Assembly: GCA_964411985.1 (NCBI GenBank) | Contig: CAYPNF010000040.1 | Coordinates: forward strand, 1 to 64,000 | Reading direction: 5' to 3' | Length of the DNA stretch: 64,000 bases | Source: CAYPNF01 sp964411985 | Lineage (GTDB): Bacteria > Verrucomicrobiota > Verrucomicrobiia > Limisphaerales > J093 | Shown here: positions 35,601-44,051 of the stretch, in pieces | Layout: every line of letters begins with the position of its first letter | How positions within the stretch are numbered: the first letter of the stretch is position 1 | The notes under the pieces: generated by a model | What the model was told of the DNA's origin: nothing | What the model saw: only the letters and a program-made list of their open reading frames with translations | Databases searched by the model: none | Program-made: the position numbers and the translations under genes

Positions 35601-38001
35601 GCAGTTCCAGGCTGGAACCACCTCCGTCGGGGTAGTCGGGCCAGGGCTTGCCATCGAAGTAGTGAACTTCGTCCGCGGGATTCCCAGCTTCGTCCAGGAG
35701 CAGAAGTTCGCCACTGCTCCGCCCGAGATTACCGGCGAAGGGACCCACAATCGAAGCGCCTGGATGGCTTGCCCGCATGCGTGCTGGGTCTTTTGCCACC
35801 ACGAGGTATCCATCAGCCAGAACGGTTGTTCCAGCCGGGAAGACGTATTCGACGTCCTTGATGACGCGCCATCCCGTTAGGTCAACCGCCTTGGCGCCTC
35901 GGTTGTATAACTCGAACCAGGTCTCAGCGGATTCGTTGGTACTCGCGACTGCTGCGGTAGCAGACGCCGCCGGAGGGTGATAGAAAACCTCGTTGATGAC
36001 CACGTCGCGCTGAAACTCAAAGTAATTGGTCTTGTTGGGAGTAGCCCGAGTCGGGAACCACCATGAACCCGTGCCATCAGGCCATCGGGCCCGGGTTTCC
36101 GCACCGACGACCGCAGCGTCCAAAACACTTTGCTGACCCGAGGCGTAAAGAAAGAGCCGGTCCCCGGCCTCGGCGCCATAGCCCAGCATGGTATCCGAGA
36201 GTAGCAGAGTCTCTCCCGGGGCGAGGGTGGCGGGCGCAAGCGTGCATACCGGGTTTGTTTGTCCACCCTGCCGTACCAAGGCACAGTCGCCTAGGTCAAC
36301 ATCCGTTGTTCCGTAGTTGATCAACTCGACCCAGAACCCATTGTTGGTTGCGCATGAGATCTCGTTGAAGGCCAGTGTGATCGCCGGTGGAATGAGAATG
36401 TTGGTGGTGGCAGTTTGCAGTTCGGCTCCGAAAACCAGGTTGCTGCCGCCCGCAGGTCCGCGATGAACCTCGACTGCCAGTACGTTGGTCCCAGTCAGCA
36501 AACTGGTTTGCGGTAGTAGAAACGGGCCGAGTTCGGTGGGGTTGACGATGTTGGACAGAGCCAAGGTTGAGGAGCTGATCGGACCTGGGGGAAGGTTCAG
36601 GCGGAGCACTTCCGCTCCGTTGAGGTAGAACACAGCACCATCCGCCATGATCGCGTTGAGTCGAAGTGAGCTCATAGCAGGCGCACCTTCAACAACGAAG
36701 CGGTTACGAAAATAGTAAGTGGTGGCCCCTGCGGTCAGCCTCGTTCTCAGCTCCAGCGCCTTGCGCGCGGTGACGTGCAGGTTGGCGCGGAATCCCCCGG
36801 GGTTGACCCCATCCCCATCGTTGACCGTCAGAAAGTCGATCGTGTTGGTGCGAGACAGAAACCCGCTGTTCATCACGAAATCGCCACTCAGAGTGCTGAA
36901 ACCAGTATAGCTGATTCCCTTGTCGATGCCGTTGAGCAGGACGCTGGTCAGGCGATTGTCGGCTCCAACACCCAAAATGAGTTTGGCGGTTGCGGGATTG
37001 TATCCCTCCAGGTTGAAGGTAGTGCGGTAGTTGTAGGTTCCTGCTGCCACGTTCTCCGTACCCGGATTGACGGGGCCGATCCAACTCGACGCTGCATCAT
37101 TCGCAGCCCACGCGGGATGGTTTTGGATCACGGTGGCCGCAATCGCTGGCGGGGGTGGCGTGCTTTGTGCCGAGGCGGTGAGCCAGTAATGCGGATCTTT
37201 CGACCCAGGAGAGAATACTCTCCCCGATTCACTCTGCCCGGTGCTGAAAGCCGAGGGCACCGGCTCCGGGTCACCTTCAGGAAGGCTTGCGGTTGACGCC
37301 CCCAAATAACCCTGTCCCTCCGCCCAGGACCTATCATCAAAGTCTTTTTGGCGCCATGCAGCCCCTGGGTCAGAGGTGTTATATCTCCATAGGCTGCTGG
37401 CGATAATCGGCACGGAATTGCTCACCTCAAACGGTTTGGTGGCAAAGTTGCGGCGCCCAGGCGTGCCCCCCACCAAGGCACTCGCACACCAGCTTTTTGG
37501 GGTGCGGCTGGCGAGATTCTCCTCTTTCTTGGCGAGCGAGACTCCCGAACCATCAGGAGCCACGGGCCAGTCACCATCTACGCCGTAGGTGATCCGGTCC
37601 ATGATCCGGTCGTTTTTGTTTCTCAGCTCGAGTTGGTCGCCCCCGTTGGAGAGGCGGCCAGCCAGCGGACCGATGACATTGGTTTGGCCATTGGCTGAGT
37701 GAAGCACAACAGCATCAGACGCGACCACTAGATACCCCCCACCCGGTATCACTGTGCCTTCTGGAAATTGGAATCGCGTCCCGCCGGCGATGGACCAACC
37801 CGACATATCCACCCGCACGGCCATTTGGTTGTAGAGTTCCACCCATTCCAATTGAGCTTCCTGCGTGGAAGGATGGTACATGATCTCATTGAAGACCACG
37901 ACGCTGTCGGCATCCCCAACAGCACTCTGGACGAAGAGCAACCCTGCGACCAATGACTTGGCGGCCGATTTCAACCTTGCTATGAGCACGCGGCAAACCA
38001 T
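32617..38001 (-). CDS. Giant secreted LTD/CotH-kinase-domain protein
   Basis: About 1,794 residues from the ATG at 38001. Signal peptide: residues 1-30 (VCRVLIARLKSAAKSLVAGLLFVQSAVG). Lamin-tail-like (LTD) modules lie near residues 35-160, 540, 670 and 1570 (FNEIMYHPS, INEVFYHPP, INEWMADN, each followed by WxELYN and D(L/M)(S/T)GW/Y). A CotH kinase-like region lies around 1130-1400 (LDEWMRVLAFKAFTGDVDTY and GLLWDMDFSF). The C-terminal ~70 residues end SARYYRVILLE. The frame is open to 38088, but that extension encodes a transcription terminator, so it is excluded. Likely an extracellular protein; the substrate of the kinase-like domain is unknown. Confidence 0.82.
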   Translation of the reverse strand: MVCRVLIARLKSAAKSLVAGLLFVQSAVGDADSVVVFNEIMYHPSTQEAQLEWVELYNQMAVRVDMSGWSIAGGTRFQFPEGTVIPGGGYLVVASDAVVLHSANGQTNVIGPLAGRLSNGGDQLELRNKNDRIMDRITYGVDGDWPVAPDGSGVSLAKKEENLASRTPKSWCASALVGGTPGRRNFATKPFEVSNSVPIIASSLWRYNTSDPGAAWRQKDFDDRSWAEGQGYLGASTASLPEGDPEPVPSAFSTGQSESGRVFSPGSKDPHYWLTASAQSTPPPPAIAATVIQNHPAWAANDAASSWIGPVNPGTENVAAGTYNYRTTFNLEGYNPATAKLILGVGADNRLTSVLLNGIDKGISYTGFSTLSGDFVMNSGFLSRTNTIDFLTVNDGDGVNPGGFRANLHVTARKALELRTRLTAGATTYYFRNRFVVEGAPAMSSLRLNAIMADGAVFYLNGAEVLRLNLPPGPISSSTLALSNIVNPTELGPFLLPQTSLLTGTNVLAVEVHRGPAGGSNLVFGAELQTATTNILIPPAITLAFNEISCATNNGFWVELINYGTTDVDLGDCALVRQGGQTNPVCTLAPATLAPGETLLLSDTMLGYGAEAGDRLFLYASGQQSVLDAAVVGAETRARWPDGTGSWWFPTRATPNKTNYFEFQRDVVINEVFYHPPAASATAAVASTNESAETWFELYNRGAKAVDLTGWRVIKDVEYVFPAGTTVLADGYLVVAKDPARMRASHPGASIVGPFAGNLGRSSGELLLLDEAGNPADEVHYFDGKPWPDYPDGGGSSLELRNPWADNSIAESWAASREASRSSWSNYTYRGIATAALGPTIWNEFVLGLLDAGECLIDDLKVVENPTTTPVQMLQNGTFESGFTAWRALGDHGRSRVEVDPDNPANHVLHLIATGPTDHQHNHLETTLANKRAVVNGREYQISFRAKWLAGNPRLNTRLYFNRLAKTTVLAIPTVQGTPGTPNSTWMANLGPTFKDLSHSPVVPKPNEPVTVRIRASDPHGVGAAHTWWSANGGAWSQIPMQLEGGRSWSGYSNYVAVLPGKPEGTVVQFFVQAADRLGVVATFPAGGTNSRALYKVDAGANLMTALHSLRLIMKVADADLLHAPTNVMSNERIGLTLVYDEQEVFYDIGVHLQSSERGRNDSSRAGFTLQLHPDHLFRGVQDNITIDRSGGYSGRGGRHDEILLWHAVNHAGGIPGFHCDLVQCFAPRALESGTGMLRMSAFDKQYFDSQFERGGDGNTYKLELIYYPTTTLNGDAQAPKLPQPDDVINVDIQNWGNEKENYRWIFRQENNADLDSYEQIVALNKAFSLTGASLETQTSRLMDLDEWMRVLAFKAFTGDVDTYTYGLNHNWKIYIRPEDGKALGLLWDMDFSFVQSVDYAPLGSGSPNTYRIGRIPDNYRRFWNHLLDLSTTTVNQKYLQPWSEHYAGLVGQDWSGALSYLVQRAAHLRSGMPLKTPFAITTHGGTDFGTATNRTTLTGTAPLTVKDITVNGVFFPITWTSLTNWTLTVPLTTPINRLTIQARDSQGGLLTNALDSITITNTSAPALLNLVINEWMADNQGPGGFMDPFTEQFSDWFELYNPNSVSLDLTGYSLTDRLELPAAWIMPSNTIIGPKGFLVVRADNAPAVPRPGSLYSGFQLSKSGDTIALYSPNGSPQHLVVFGSQHPNTSQGLFPDGDTNRFVSMNQWTPGSPNLQAPPPPPRIQSIERGPNRSISLRLTALPERTYSIQYQDSLNQGFWVTLDTRRAAGTELVATDLDPGSSARYYRVILLE

Positions 38002-38044
38002 AAGGAAGAACCCGGGTCGGTAGAAACAAGAATCCATCCAAAAG

Positions 38045-38078
38045 AGAGACCGGGAACGCCGAAGCATTCCCGGTCTCT
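38045..38078 (-). terminator. Rho-independent terminator after the Ig-domain gene
   Basis: A perfect 12-bp stem (38045-38056 with 38067-38078) and a 10-nt loop. On the minus strand it is followed by CTTTTGG, a short T run. It lies 20 bp beyond the stop of the Ig-domain protein gene and in front of the LTD/CotH gene, so it separates the two transcription units. Confidence 0.8.
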
Positions 38079-38097
38079 TGGAGTTCAATGCATGGGA

Positions 38098-40989
38098 CTA
38101 TTGCACAATCCGGTAGAACGCCTTGCCAGCAGTGGCGGCGGTGGTGTACGGACTGGTCGCGCCGGCGACTTCAGTCCAAGGCCCAGTCACGTCCGGGGCC
38201 GATTGGAGCTTCTGACCTGCAGCTGTGGGAGCCCATGAGATGGTTACACCCGAGGTGGCGTTGTAGCTCACTTGGAGTTTGACCGCAGTTTGGACCGGAA
38301 TTACTAGACCCTTCAGGTCGACTCGCAGTCCGGTTGGGTTAGGAGTCGCAGGAAGGTTGTTCATCTTGAAGTCCAAGGTGTTATTTCCCGCCACCAGGCC
38401 GGTGGTAATCGTAAAGGAAGTCAAGGTGCCGAAGCCTCCTGAAGTAATGCCACTGCTTACGCCATTCACCAGAATGTCCAGGCCATTGTTATCCACCGCC
38501 CAGCCGCCAACCAGCTGGATCCTGGAGACATCTTGGCCGGTCAGGTTCACCGTGGTGCGGTAGACATAGTCTCCCTCGGCGTTGCCGGCTGCACCGCTTT
38601 GGTCTGCCTGCGGTCCGATCCACTTGGAATTCGGCCCATTCAGCATCCAAACACCCGCCTGAATCGGCCATCCCTCGTTGAGCACGATGGCGTCCGGCCC
38701 CGGGTAACCCTCGTCTGCACTCGTAATCAGTTTGTAGTGGGGATCCACTTCGCCTGCCGCCAGTAACTGTCCATTTGCGTCTACTCCCGTACCAAAGATT
38801 CCGGGAAGTCCGACGGTGACGTGAGCTGCTGGTGTGGTAGCCGATCCCGCTGCATTGGAGGCTTTCCAGGTATAATCCCCCTCGTCAGAAACCTTCACGC
38901 TGGCGATGGTCAAAGTTCCGGTCGTGGCCCCGGCGATGGCGGTACCGTTCTTATACCACTGATAGCTCAACGGGAGGCTGCCGATGGCCTGCGCCTGCAG
39001 TGTCAGGGATACTCCGGGATTCACCACTGCCGACTTGGGGGTCTTCGTCAGGAAGGGAGCTGTGCCATCCGCGACCTTAACGATCGCGACATTGTCGATC
39101 AAAACGGTAGTGTCACCCCCCAGCGGGTTGCTCTTCTCAAAGACCAACTCCATCTCCGCTGCTGCTGCCGTAAACACGTCGCTGTAGACTTCCTTGTACC
39201 CTCCTGGCGAGACAGTGTGCGCCGCCGCCATCACGCTTTCACCGAAGCGGGACTCCAAAGCGGGAGTTCCACCACTACGTGCGTTTTCGTAATAATGCAG
39301 GTAGTAGGGCGCGCCGACCGTGAGCCCACTCACCATCTGGCTCAGCGTGCTGTCCGCTTGCATGAAGGCAACGTTGGTCCCCTGAGGAATGATGCCATTG
39401 TCTGCGAACGGAGAAGCGCCGTTCGAGATCGGGTTGATCCCTGTGCCTGCAGGGTTGCTTTGCGTCCAGGCCGTAATAGGTCCGCACTCCCCTGGTTCCG
39501 TTCCGGCACCACCGGGGTTGCTCCCACTGTAGCCCGGCCAATAGAGGAACGCATCCGCCTCGAAGCTCGGGTTCGTCATCGGAATGCCGACGGTCAACTG
39601 CGCCACAACACTCGTGACGGATCCCTGCGAGTTGGCTACAATAACATCATATTTCCCAGCAGTCTGCGCTGTGGCCTGCGTAACGGTGTAAGTGGCTGCG
39701 GTGGCGCTGGGGATGTCGGTGCCGTTGAGCCTCCATTGGTACGCGGGTGTGGGGAAACCGCTGGCCAGAACGCTGAATCGAACCGGCAGTCCCTCTGAGA
39801 CCGTTGTGCTCGCTGGTTGCTGAGCAATGGCGGGAGCCACGTTTCGGCTCACCGCTTCGCGGTTCGCAAAGCCATACACATGAATACTCACGTTGGCAGG
39901 GTTGACTGGGGCGATCTGGATCGAGGCCGTACCGCCAGCGTCGGCTTTATACCTATAGGAGAAACTGATGCCGTTATCGTTGTCGAACTGGTCCTGATTG
40001 ATTGTCAGCCGGTCTTCTCCGACTTTCGCCGTGGCCCAACGGATGGTAGTCCCCGGTGCCTCCCATCCCGCCGAGAACAGGGTGAGAACGTACTCAGAGC
40101 CCGGTGTCAGTCCTGTTAGGCTGATGGCCTGGAAGTTGCCTGCGGGTACGGTACCACCGTAAACAAAATCCCTTGCGACTGCGGCACTACCGCCCGTGAT
40201 ATTGTTCACATCCCCGCCGTAGACATTGCCGAAGTAGGTGGTGGTGAACTTATCCGCTACCTTGGGGTTCCCTCCTTCGACCCCGGTGAAGGGGACGCCA
40301 TTGATGACAGTCCCCGCCGCCGTGCCAAAGTTGTACGCATGCGTGTAGACGTACTGGGGATCAATCCCGGAATCCGCGTCACCCGTCCAGGCAGCAACCG
40401 ACCACTTCCCACCGCTCAAAGCTACTTTGAAGCTGTCGAGGAGCAGGACGCTGTCATCGGTGGCGTCGTTGACCAGGTTCAACGTGTGGGTGGCCGCAGT
40501 GGCGCTAAACTCAAAGGCCAGGTAACCGTAGGGACTCGTGCCTCCTACCGGATAGACGTTCAAGGCCATGCGCTCCTGGTCGTCGATGGCAATTTTGAGG
40601 ATCGGGGTAGTGGTAGAGGTCTCATTGGTGTTTGCATTGGCGCGAAACTCCACCAAGTAGGTCTTTCCCGCCGTAAGGCCCGAGATCGTCGTGCTCAGTT
40701 TGGAGCCGGAGCCGCTCAGAAAGGCGACATTATTCCCATCCGGAATGACGCCGTTATTAGCGAAGTCGCTGTTACCTCCCGCCGGGTTCAAGCCAGCTCC
40801 GGTGGTTGGCTCCGCCGTCCAGCCGGTGATCGCCGTATTGTCGCTAACGTAGCCGGGTGCTGTCGCGAAGGTGTTGGCTTCGAAACTCGCATTGGGTATG
40901 GTCTGGCTGTGCACCAAACCCCCCGCGAGGATCGCCGCCGCATACCCTAATCCAGCCGCCCTGGTCCATCCCTGTGGAGACTTTTTCAT
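38098..40989 (-). CDS. Secreted Ig-domain giant protein
   Basis: A 963-residue protein from the ATG at 40989: MKKSPQGWTRAAGLGYAAAILAGGLVHSQ is a signal peptide. Two related adhesion/carbohydrate-type modules begin IPNASFEANTFATAPGY and MTNPSFEADAFLYWPGY, resembling DUF642-like galactose-binding folds. Each is followed by an Ig-like domain (about residues 383-466, YQWRLNGTDIPSATAATYTV; and 643-725, YQWYKNGTAIAGATTGTLTI). The C-terminal region ends with a tail finishing AFYRIVQ. Upstream starts to 41043 are open but bury the signal peptide. Extracellular binding or matrix role is inferred. Confidence 0.78.
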   Translation of the reverse strand: MKKSPQGWTRAAGLGYAAAILAGGLVHSQTIPNASFEANTFATAPGYVSDNTAITGWTAEPTTGAGLNPAGGNSDFANNGVIPDGNNVAFLSGSGSKLSTTISGLTAGKTYLVEFRANANTNETSTTTPILKIAIDDQERMALNVYPVGGTSPYGYLAFEFSATAATHTLNLVNDATDDSVLLLDSFKVALSGGKWSVAAWTGDADSGIDPQYVYTHAYNFGTAAGTVINGVPFTGVEGGNPKVADKFTTTYFGNVYGGDVNNITGGSAAVARDFVYGGTVPAGNFQAISLTGLTPGSEYVLTLFSAGWEAPGTTIRWATAKVGEDRLTINQDQFDNDNGISFSYRYKADAGGTASIQIAPVNPANVSIHVYGFANREAVSRNVAPAIAQQPASTTVSEGLPVRFSVLASGFPTPAYQWRLNGTDIPSATAATYTVTQATAQTAGKYDVIVANSQGSVTSVVAQLTVGIPMTNPSFEADAFLYWPGYSGSNPGGAGTEPGECGPITAWTQSNPAGTGINPISNGASPFADNGIIPQGTNVAFMQADSTLSQMVSGLTVGAPYYLHYYENARSGGTPALESRFGESVMAAAHTVSPGGYKEVYSDVFTAAAAEMELVFEKSNPLGGDTTVLIDNVAIVKVADGTAPFLTKTPKSAVVNPGVSLTLQAQAIGSLPLSYQWYKNGTAIAGATTGTLTIASVKVSDEGDYTWKASNAAGSATTPAAHVTVGLPGIFGTGVDANGQLLAAGEVDPHYKLITSADEGYPGPDAIVLNEGWPIQAGVWMLNGPNSKWIGPQADQSGAAGNAEGDYVYRTTVNLTGQDVSRIQLVGGWAVDNNGLDILVNGVSSGITSGGFGTLTSFTITTGLVAGNNTLDFKMNNLPATPNPTGLRVDLKGLVIPVQTAVKLQVSYNATSGVTISWAPTAAGQKLQSAPDVTGPWTEVAGATSPYTTAATAGKAFYRIVQ

Positions 40990-41100
40990 TTGTGGTTGCA
41001 GTTTTTCGTTTGTGTTGAAGCCGCAGCTTGATGCCATGCACACAGCTGCGACAGTTGGTTAAAGAAAGAAACTAGCACAGACAGATGCCAACTGCCTTAA

Positions 41101-41286
41101 CTATTGTGCAGAGGAACAGCATAATATTGCCAAGATCGGGCTCTCGGCTCTTGCTAAGGTTTCCAACTGCGACGAATAGGCCCGCGGACTGCCGCCGGAG
41201 TGGGTCCAGTCGAGCTCGAGGCTCTTCGTCGCCTTCAGGAGCGACAGCAAGAATATCATACTAACGACAAGAAGAGCCCATTCCAT
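41101..41286 (-). CDS. Small membrane protein in the usual ftsL position
   Basis: A 61-residue frame 33 bp downstream of rsmH on the same strand. Residues 3-18 (WALLVVSMIFLLSLLK) form a hydrophobic helix; the rest (TKSLELDWTHSGGSPRAYSSQLETLARAESP) is polar. In most bacteria rsmH is followed by ftsL, a short single-pass protein, then ftsI. Here the ORF is shorter than normal FtsL and has no clear leucine-zipper, and no ftsI follows. It may be a degenerate or unrelated small membrane protein; there is no strong ribosome site. Confidence 0.35.
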   Translation of the reverse strand: MEWALLVVSMIFLLSLLKATKSLELDWTHSGGSPRAYSSQLETLARAESPILAILCCSSAQ

Positions 41287-41319
41287 TTGACCGACCAGAG
41301 AACGCCAGTAAGCTCGAAC

Positions 41320-42417
41320 CTACTCAAGCGCCGTCGATTCTCCTCGGCTTTCTGCTCTGCGCGCCCAGCGAAGCTTGGCTGGCTTGGATCTGGGATTGCC
41401 GTACTGCTCCTCCGAGGAAGCACGGATGACTTCTCGGGCTATTTCGGAATAGACGCCTTCGCGCATTCCTTCTGCGAAGGCCTTCTTCACCCGGCGATCT
41501 TCACCGGAATGAAAGGTGAGGATCGCGACTCGTCCTCCGGGATTCAGACAGGCGGGGAGGTTTCTCAGAAAGGTGTCCAGTGCCGAGAACTCATCGTTGA
41601 CCGCGATGCGAAGGGCTTGGAAAACGCGGCGCACAGAAAGGTCCTGTTCTGCTTCGTTTACCCGCGGCAAAGCGGACTGGATGGCCTGAACCAGCTCACG
41701 GGATCGGGCAAAGCGTTTTCCAGCCAGAGCCTGGCTCAGAACCGGAGCGCGAGGTTCGTCGGCGTTCTCCTCCAGCAACACCTTGAGCGCATCCTCGCGA
41801 ATCTTCTCCAGCAGAGCTGAGGCCGGTTGCCCGCGCTCTGGGTTCATGCGCATGTCCAGAGGACCATCTCCCTTGACGGAGAACCCTCGGGCCGGATTAT
41901 CCAGTTGCATGGACGAAACGCCGAGATCGGCCAGCACACAATCCACCCCTTTGATGCCGCGTGCGGCCAGAGCTTTGGGTAAGCCAGCGAAGTTACATCG
42001 GCAGGTCTGGAACGTCTCTTCGGTGAAACCGAGCGCCCGGAGGCGGGTTTCTGTCCGGGGCAGTTCCGTCGGATCGATGTCCAATCCCACGAGCAGGCCT
42101 CCTGGCTGGATGTGACCCAATAGCGCTTCTGCGTGCCCGCCATAACCGAGAGTACAGTCCACCACCAAGTTCCCAGGTCTGGGTTTCAGCACCTCCAGGA
42201 TTTCCGAGACCATGATGGGCCGGTGGGTTCCCGCCGGGGTCTTGCCGGCGGCTAGGACCTTCTCCACGGTTTCGGCGTAGCGAACCGGGTCGCGCTCCTT
42301 GTACTTCTCGTCGAACTTCCTCGGATGCTTCCCTGAGTAGCGAGGGCGTCGACGATGTGGTACAGGAACGGGCGGGTTGGGTTCGCCCACGGCAGGATTG
42401 GATTCAGGCCAGCTCAT
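41320..42417 (-). CDS. rsmH: 16S rRNA (cytosine1402-N4)-methyltransferase RsmH, N-terminally extended
   Basis: A 365-residue RsmH/MraW. The methyltransferase core shows HRPIMVSEILEVLKPRPGNLVVDCTLGYGGHAEALLGHI, GLDIDPTELPRT, DCVLADLGVSSMQLDNPARGFSVKGDGPLDMRMNP, and RVAILTFHSGEDRRVKKAF. An N-terminal extension of about 65 residues (RRRPRYSGKHPRKFDEKYKERDPVRYAETVEKVLAAGKTPAGTHRP) precedes it; a similar basic THP-type extension occurs in a subgroup of RsmH homologues. It N4-methylates C1402 in the ribosomal P site. The gene overlaps the upstream MazG-like gene by 14 bp. The rest of a dcw cluster is not here. Confidence 0.9.
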   Translation of the reverse strand: MSWPESNPAVGEPNPPVPVPHRRRPRYSGKHPRKFDEKYKERDPVRYAETVEKVLAAGKTPAGTHRPIMVSEILEVLKPRPGNLVVDCTLGYGGHAEALLGHIQPGGLLVGLDIDPTELPRTETRLRALGFTEETFQTCRCNFAGLPKALAARGIKGVDCVLADLGVSSMQLDNPARGFSVKGDGPLDMRMNPERGQPASALLEKIREDALKVLLEENADEPRAPVLSQALAGKRFARSRELVQAIQSALPRVNEAEQDLSVRRVFQALRIAVNDEFSALDTFLRNLPACLNPGGRVAILTFHSGEDRRVKKAFAEGMREGVYSEIAREVIRASSEEQYGNPRSKPAKLRWARRAESRGESTALE

Positions 42418-42757
42418 TATACTTCAGGTTGGAACCTCGGGCCTTGTCCACGGGATAACGTTGTTCATTCCTGGCCAGCTTGCCTCTGATCGCGTCGGCG
42501 AGGTCGATATGCAGATTATCGGCTAGTTCGAAAAGCAGGATTGCCACATCAGCGATTTCGTCCGCGATGGCCTCGCGACGTTCCTGCACCCTCTTTGCGG
42601 ACTGTTCGGCGTTCTGCCAGACAAAGTGCTGGAGAAGTTCCCCAGACTCTGCGGCGATGGCCACGACTAACTCCTTGGGCGCATGAAACTGCATCCAGTC
42701 TCTCGCGTCGCGGAAGGCACGGATTTCTGACGTGATTTCCTGAACAGTTTTGCCCAT
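42404..42757 (-). CDS. MazG-like nucleotide pyrophosphohydrolase
   Basis: A 117-residue all-alpha pyrophosphohydrolase. Seen: IRAFRDARDWMQFHAPKELVVAIAAESGELLQHFVW and EAIADEIADVAILLFELADNLHIDL, with the EExxE-like Glu/Asp residues that bind Mg in MazG/RS21-C6 (DCTPP1-like) enzymes. The likely role is house-cleaning hydrolysis of non-canonical dNTPs to monophosphates. It is upstream of, and overlaps, rsmH. Confidence 0.85.
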   Translation of the reverse strand: MGKTVQEITSEIRAFRDARDWMQFHAPKELVVAIAAESGELLQHFVWQNAEQSAKRVQERREAIADEIADVAILLFELADNLHIDLADAIRGKLARNEQRYPVDKARGSNLKYNELA

Positions 42758-42836
42758 AGGTTCGTTGGGTTGTGGGTGCCTGACTCGACCTCGGTTGGTT
42801 CGTGGTTAAGGGAGAAACTGTCCTGTCAGGGCGCCG

Positions 42837-43040
42837 CTACACAGCTCGGGAGTTCACGAGTTGCGCAAAGCGCTCGAAGCTCCGATCATAGGTACGCTCG
42901 ACTTCATCAGGAAAACAACAAGCTGGCAGTTGACGGATGCTTAAGTGGTAGTGCAGGCATTCGCAGCAGATTCCCTGTTTCGGGCAGCCGGGGTAGCTGC
43001 AGTTGCACCTTTGAAGGTTGACGGATCTTTTGCAGTCCAT
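42837..43040 (-). CDS. DUF6485-type cysteine-rich protein
   Basis: A 67-residue protein starting MDCKRSVNLQRCNCSYPGCPKQGICCECLHYHLSIRQLPACCFP, ending with ERTYDRSFERFAQLV. The cysteine spacing (CNCSYPGC, GICCECLHYH, LPACCFP) marks this as a member of the small DUF6485-like family, a probable metal (zinc) binder of unknown function. An upstream in-frame start at 43055 is possible. Transcribed divergently from moxR; the stretch between their starts is about 60 nt. Confidence 0.75.
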   Translation of the reverse strand: MDCKRSVNLQRCNCSYPGCPKQGICCECLHYHLSIRQLPACCFPDEVERTYDRSFERFAQLVNSRAV

Positions 43041-43100
43041 AAGTGTTACACCCACTCACCACAGCATACAGGTAACCGTGGTGTAAAGAAAAGGTTCCAG

Positions 43101-44051
43101 GTGACAAGTCAAACATGGGAATTGGCCCAGGAAGTGGTATCGAAGGTGAGCCGCAGCGTAGGTAAGGTTATGCGTGGCCAGGATGGTACGATCCGACTCC
43201 TGCTGGCTGCGCTGGTCAGTGGAGGGCACGTCCTGCTTGAGGATTACCCCGGAACGGGAAAGACCACGCTGGCCAAGGCTTTGGCTCTCTCCCTCAACGC
43301 CAAGTTTCGTCGGCTGCAGTTTACACCGGATCTTCTGCCTTCGGACATTTTAGGGATCACGACTTTCGATCCCGGCAGTCAGACTTTCCGCTTTCATGAG
43401 GGCCCGGTATTCACGCACATACTCTTGGCCGATGAGATTAATCGAGCTTCGCCCAGAACCCAGTCCGCACTGCTGGAGGCAATGGCGGAGGCACAGGTGA
43501 GCGTCGATGGAGAGCGGAAGCGATTGCCGGATCTTTTCTTCGTGATTGCCACTCAGAATCCGATCGAGTTTCGCGGCACCTACCCATTGCCCGAGGCGCA
43601 AATGGACCGCTTTGCCATGCAGTTCCGCCTTGGATATGTCCCAGCGGAGGAGGAGGTTGGGATTCTGGACGCCCAAATGCAGAGGCATCCTTTGGAGACC
43701 CTGAGCCCCTGCGCTGGGGTCGAGGACGTCCTCCTGATCCGCCAGGTGGCTCAGGAGGTGCGAATCTCGCCCGAACTCAAGCGCTATATCGTGGATCTGG
43801 TGGCGGGGACCAGGGCGGCACCGGGTGTTCAGCTCGGGGCGAGTCCGCGGGCTTCGATCTCCCTTATGAAAGTCGCTCAGGCCATGGCACTTATCCGAGG
43901 TGAGGCTTTTGTCACACCTGAGGTGATTCAGGAACTCGCGGTGCCGGTGATCAGCCATCGGATCGTGATGGACTCCCAGTCCCGGTTTTCTGGCTTAAGT
44001 CAGGATCAAGTGGTTCGGGAAGTGCTGCAGAAACTGCCTGTGCCGGCGTGA
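43101..44051 (+). CDS. MoxR-type AAA+ ATPase
   Basis: A 316-residue ATPase from the GTG at 43101, with AAAAGG 6 nt upstream. Seen: HVLLEDYPGTGKTTLAKALAL (Walker A GxGKT), FTHILLADEINRASPRTQSALLEAMAEAQVSVDG (Walker B DEIN plus the MoxR signature), and VIATQNPIEFRGTYPLPEAQMDRFAM (sensor 1 region). The frame is open to 42945, but that part has no MoxR similarity and overlaps the divergent DUF6485 gene. MoxR proteins act as chaperone-like partners of DUF58/vWA proteins. It is followed by DUF58 and transglutaminase-like genes with 4-nt overlaps. Confidence 0.9.
   Translation: MTSQTWELAQEVVSKVSRSVGKVMRGQDGTIRLLLAALVSGGHVLLEDYPGTGKTTLAKALALSLNAKFRRLQFTPDLLPSDILGITTFDPGSQTFRFHEGPVFTHILLADEINRASPRTQSALLEAMAEAQVSVDGERKRLPDLFFVIATQNPIEFRGTYPLPEAQMDRFAMQFRLGYVPAEEEVGILDAQMQRHPLETLSPCAGVEDVLLIRQVAQEVRISPELKRYIVDLVAGTRAAPGVQLGASPRASISLMKVAQAMALIRGEAFVTPEVIQELAVPVISHRIVMDSQSRFSGLSQDQVVREVLQKLPVPA

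Noticed and set aside
38002..38088. N-terminal extension of the LTD/CotH giant
   Set aside because: The extension is the terminator hairpin of the upstream gene; the signal peptide begins at 38001.
41044..41100. Sigma-54-like TGGCA-N-TGTGC promoter in front of the Ig-domain gene
   Set aside because: The second half matches poorly (TGTGC instead of TTGC) and I could not place the spacing with confidence.
42945..43100. N-terminal extension of MoxR
   Set aside because: It has no MoxR similarity and is antisense to the DUF6485 gene; a GTG with good ribosome-site spacing occurs at 43101.
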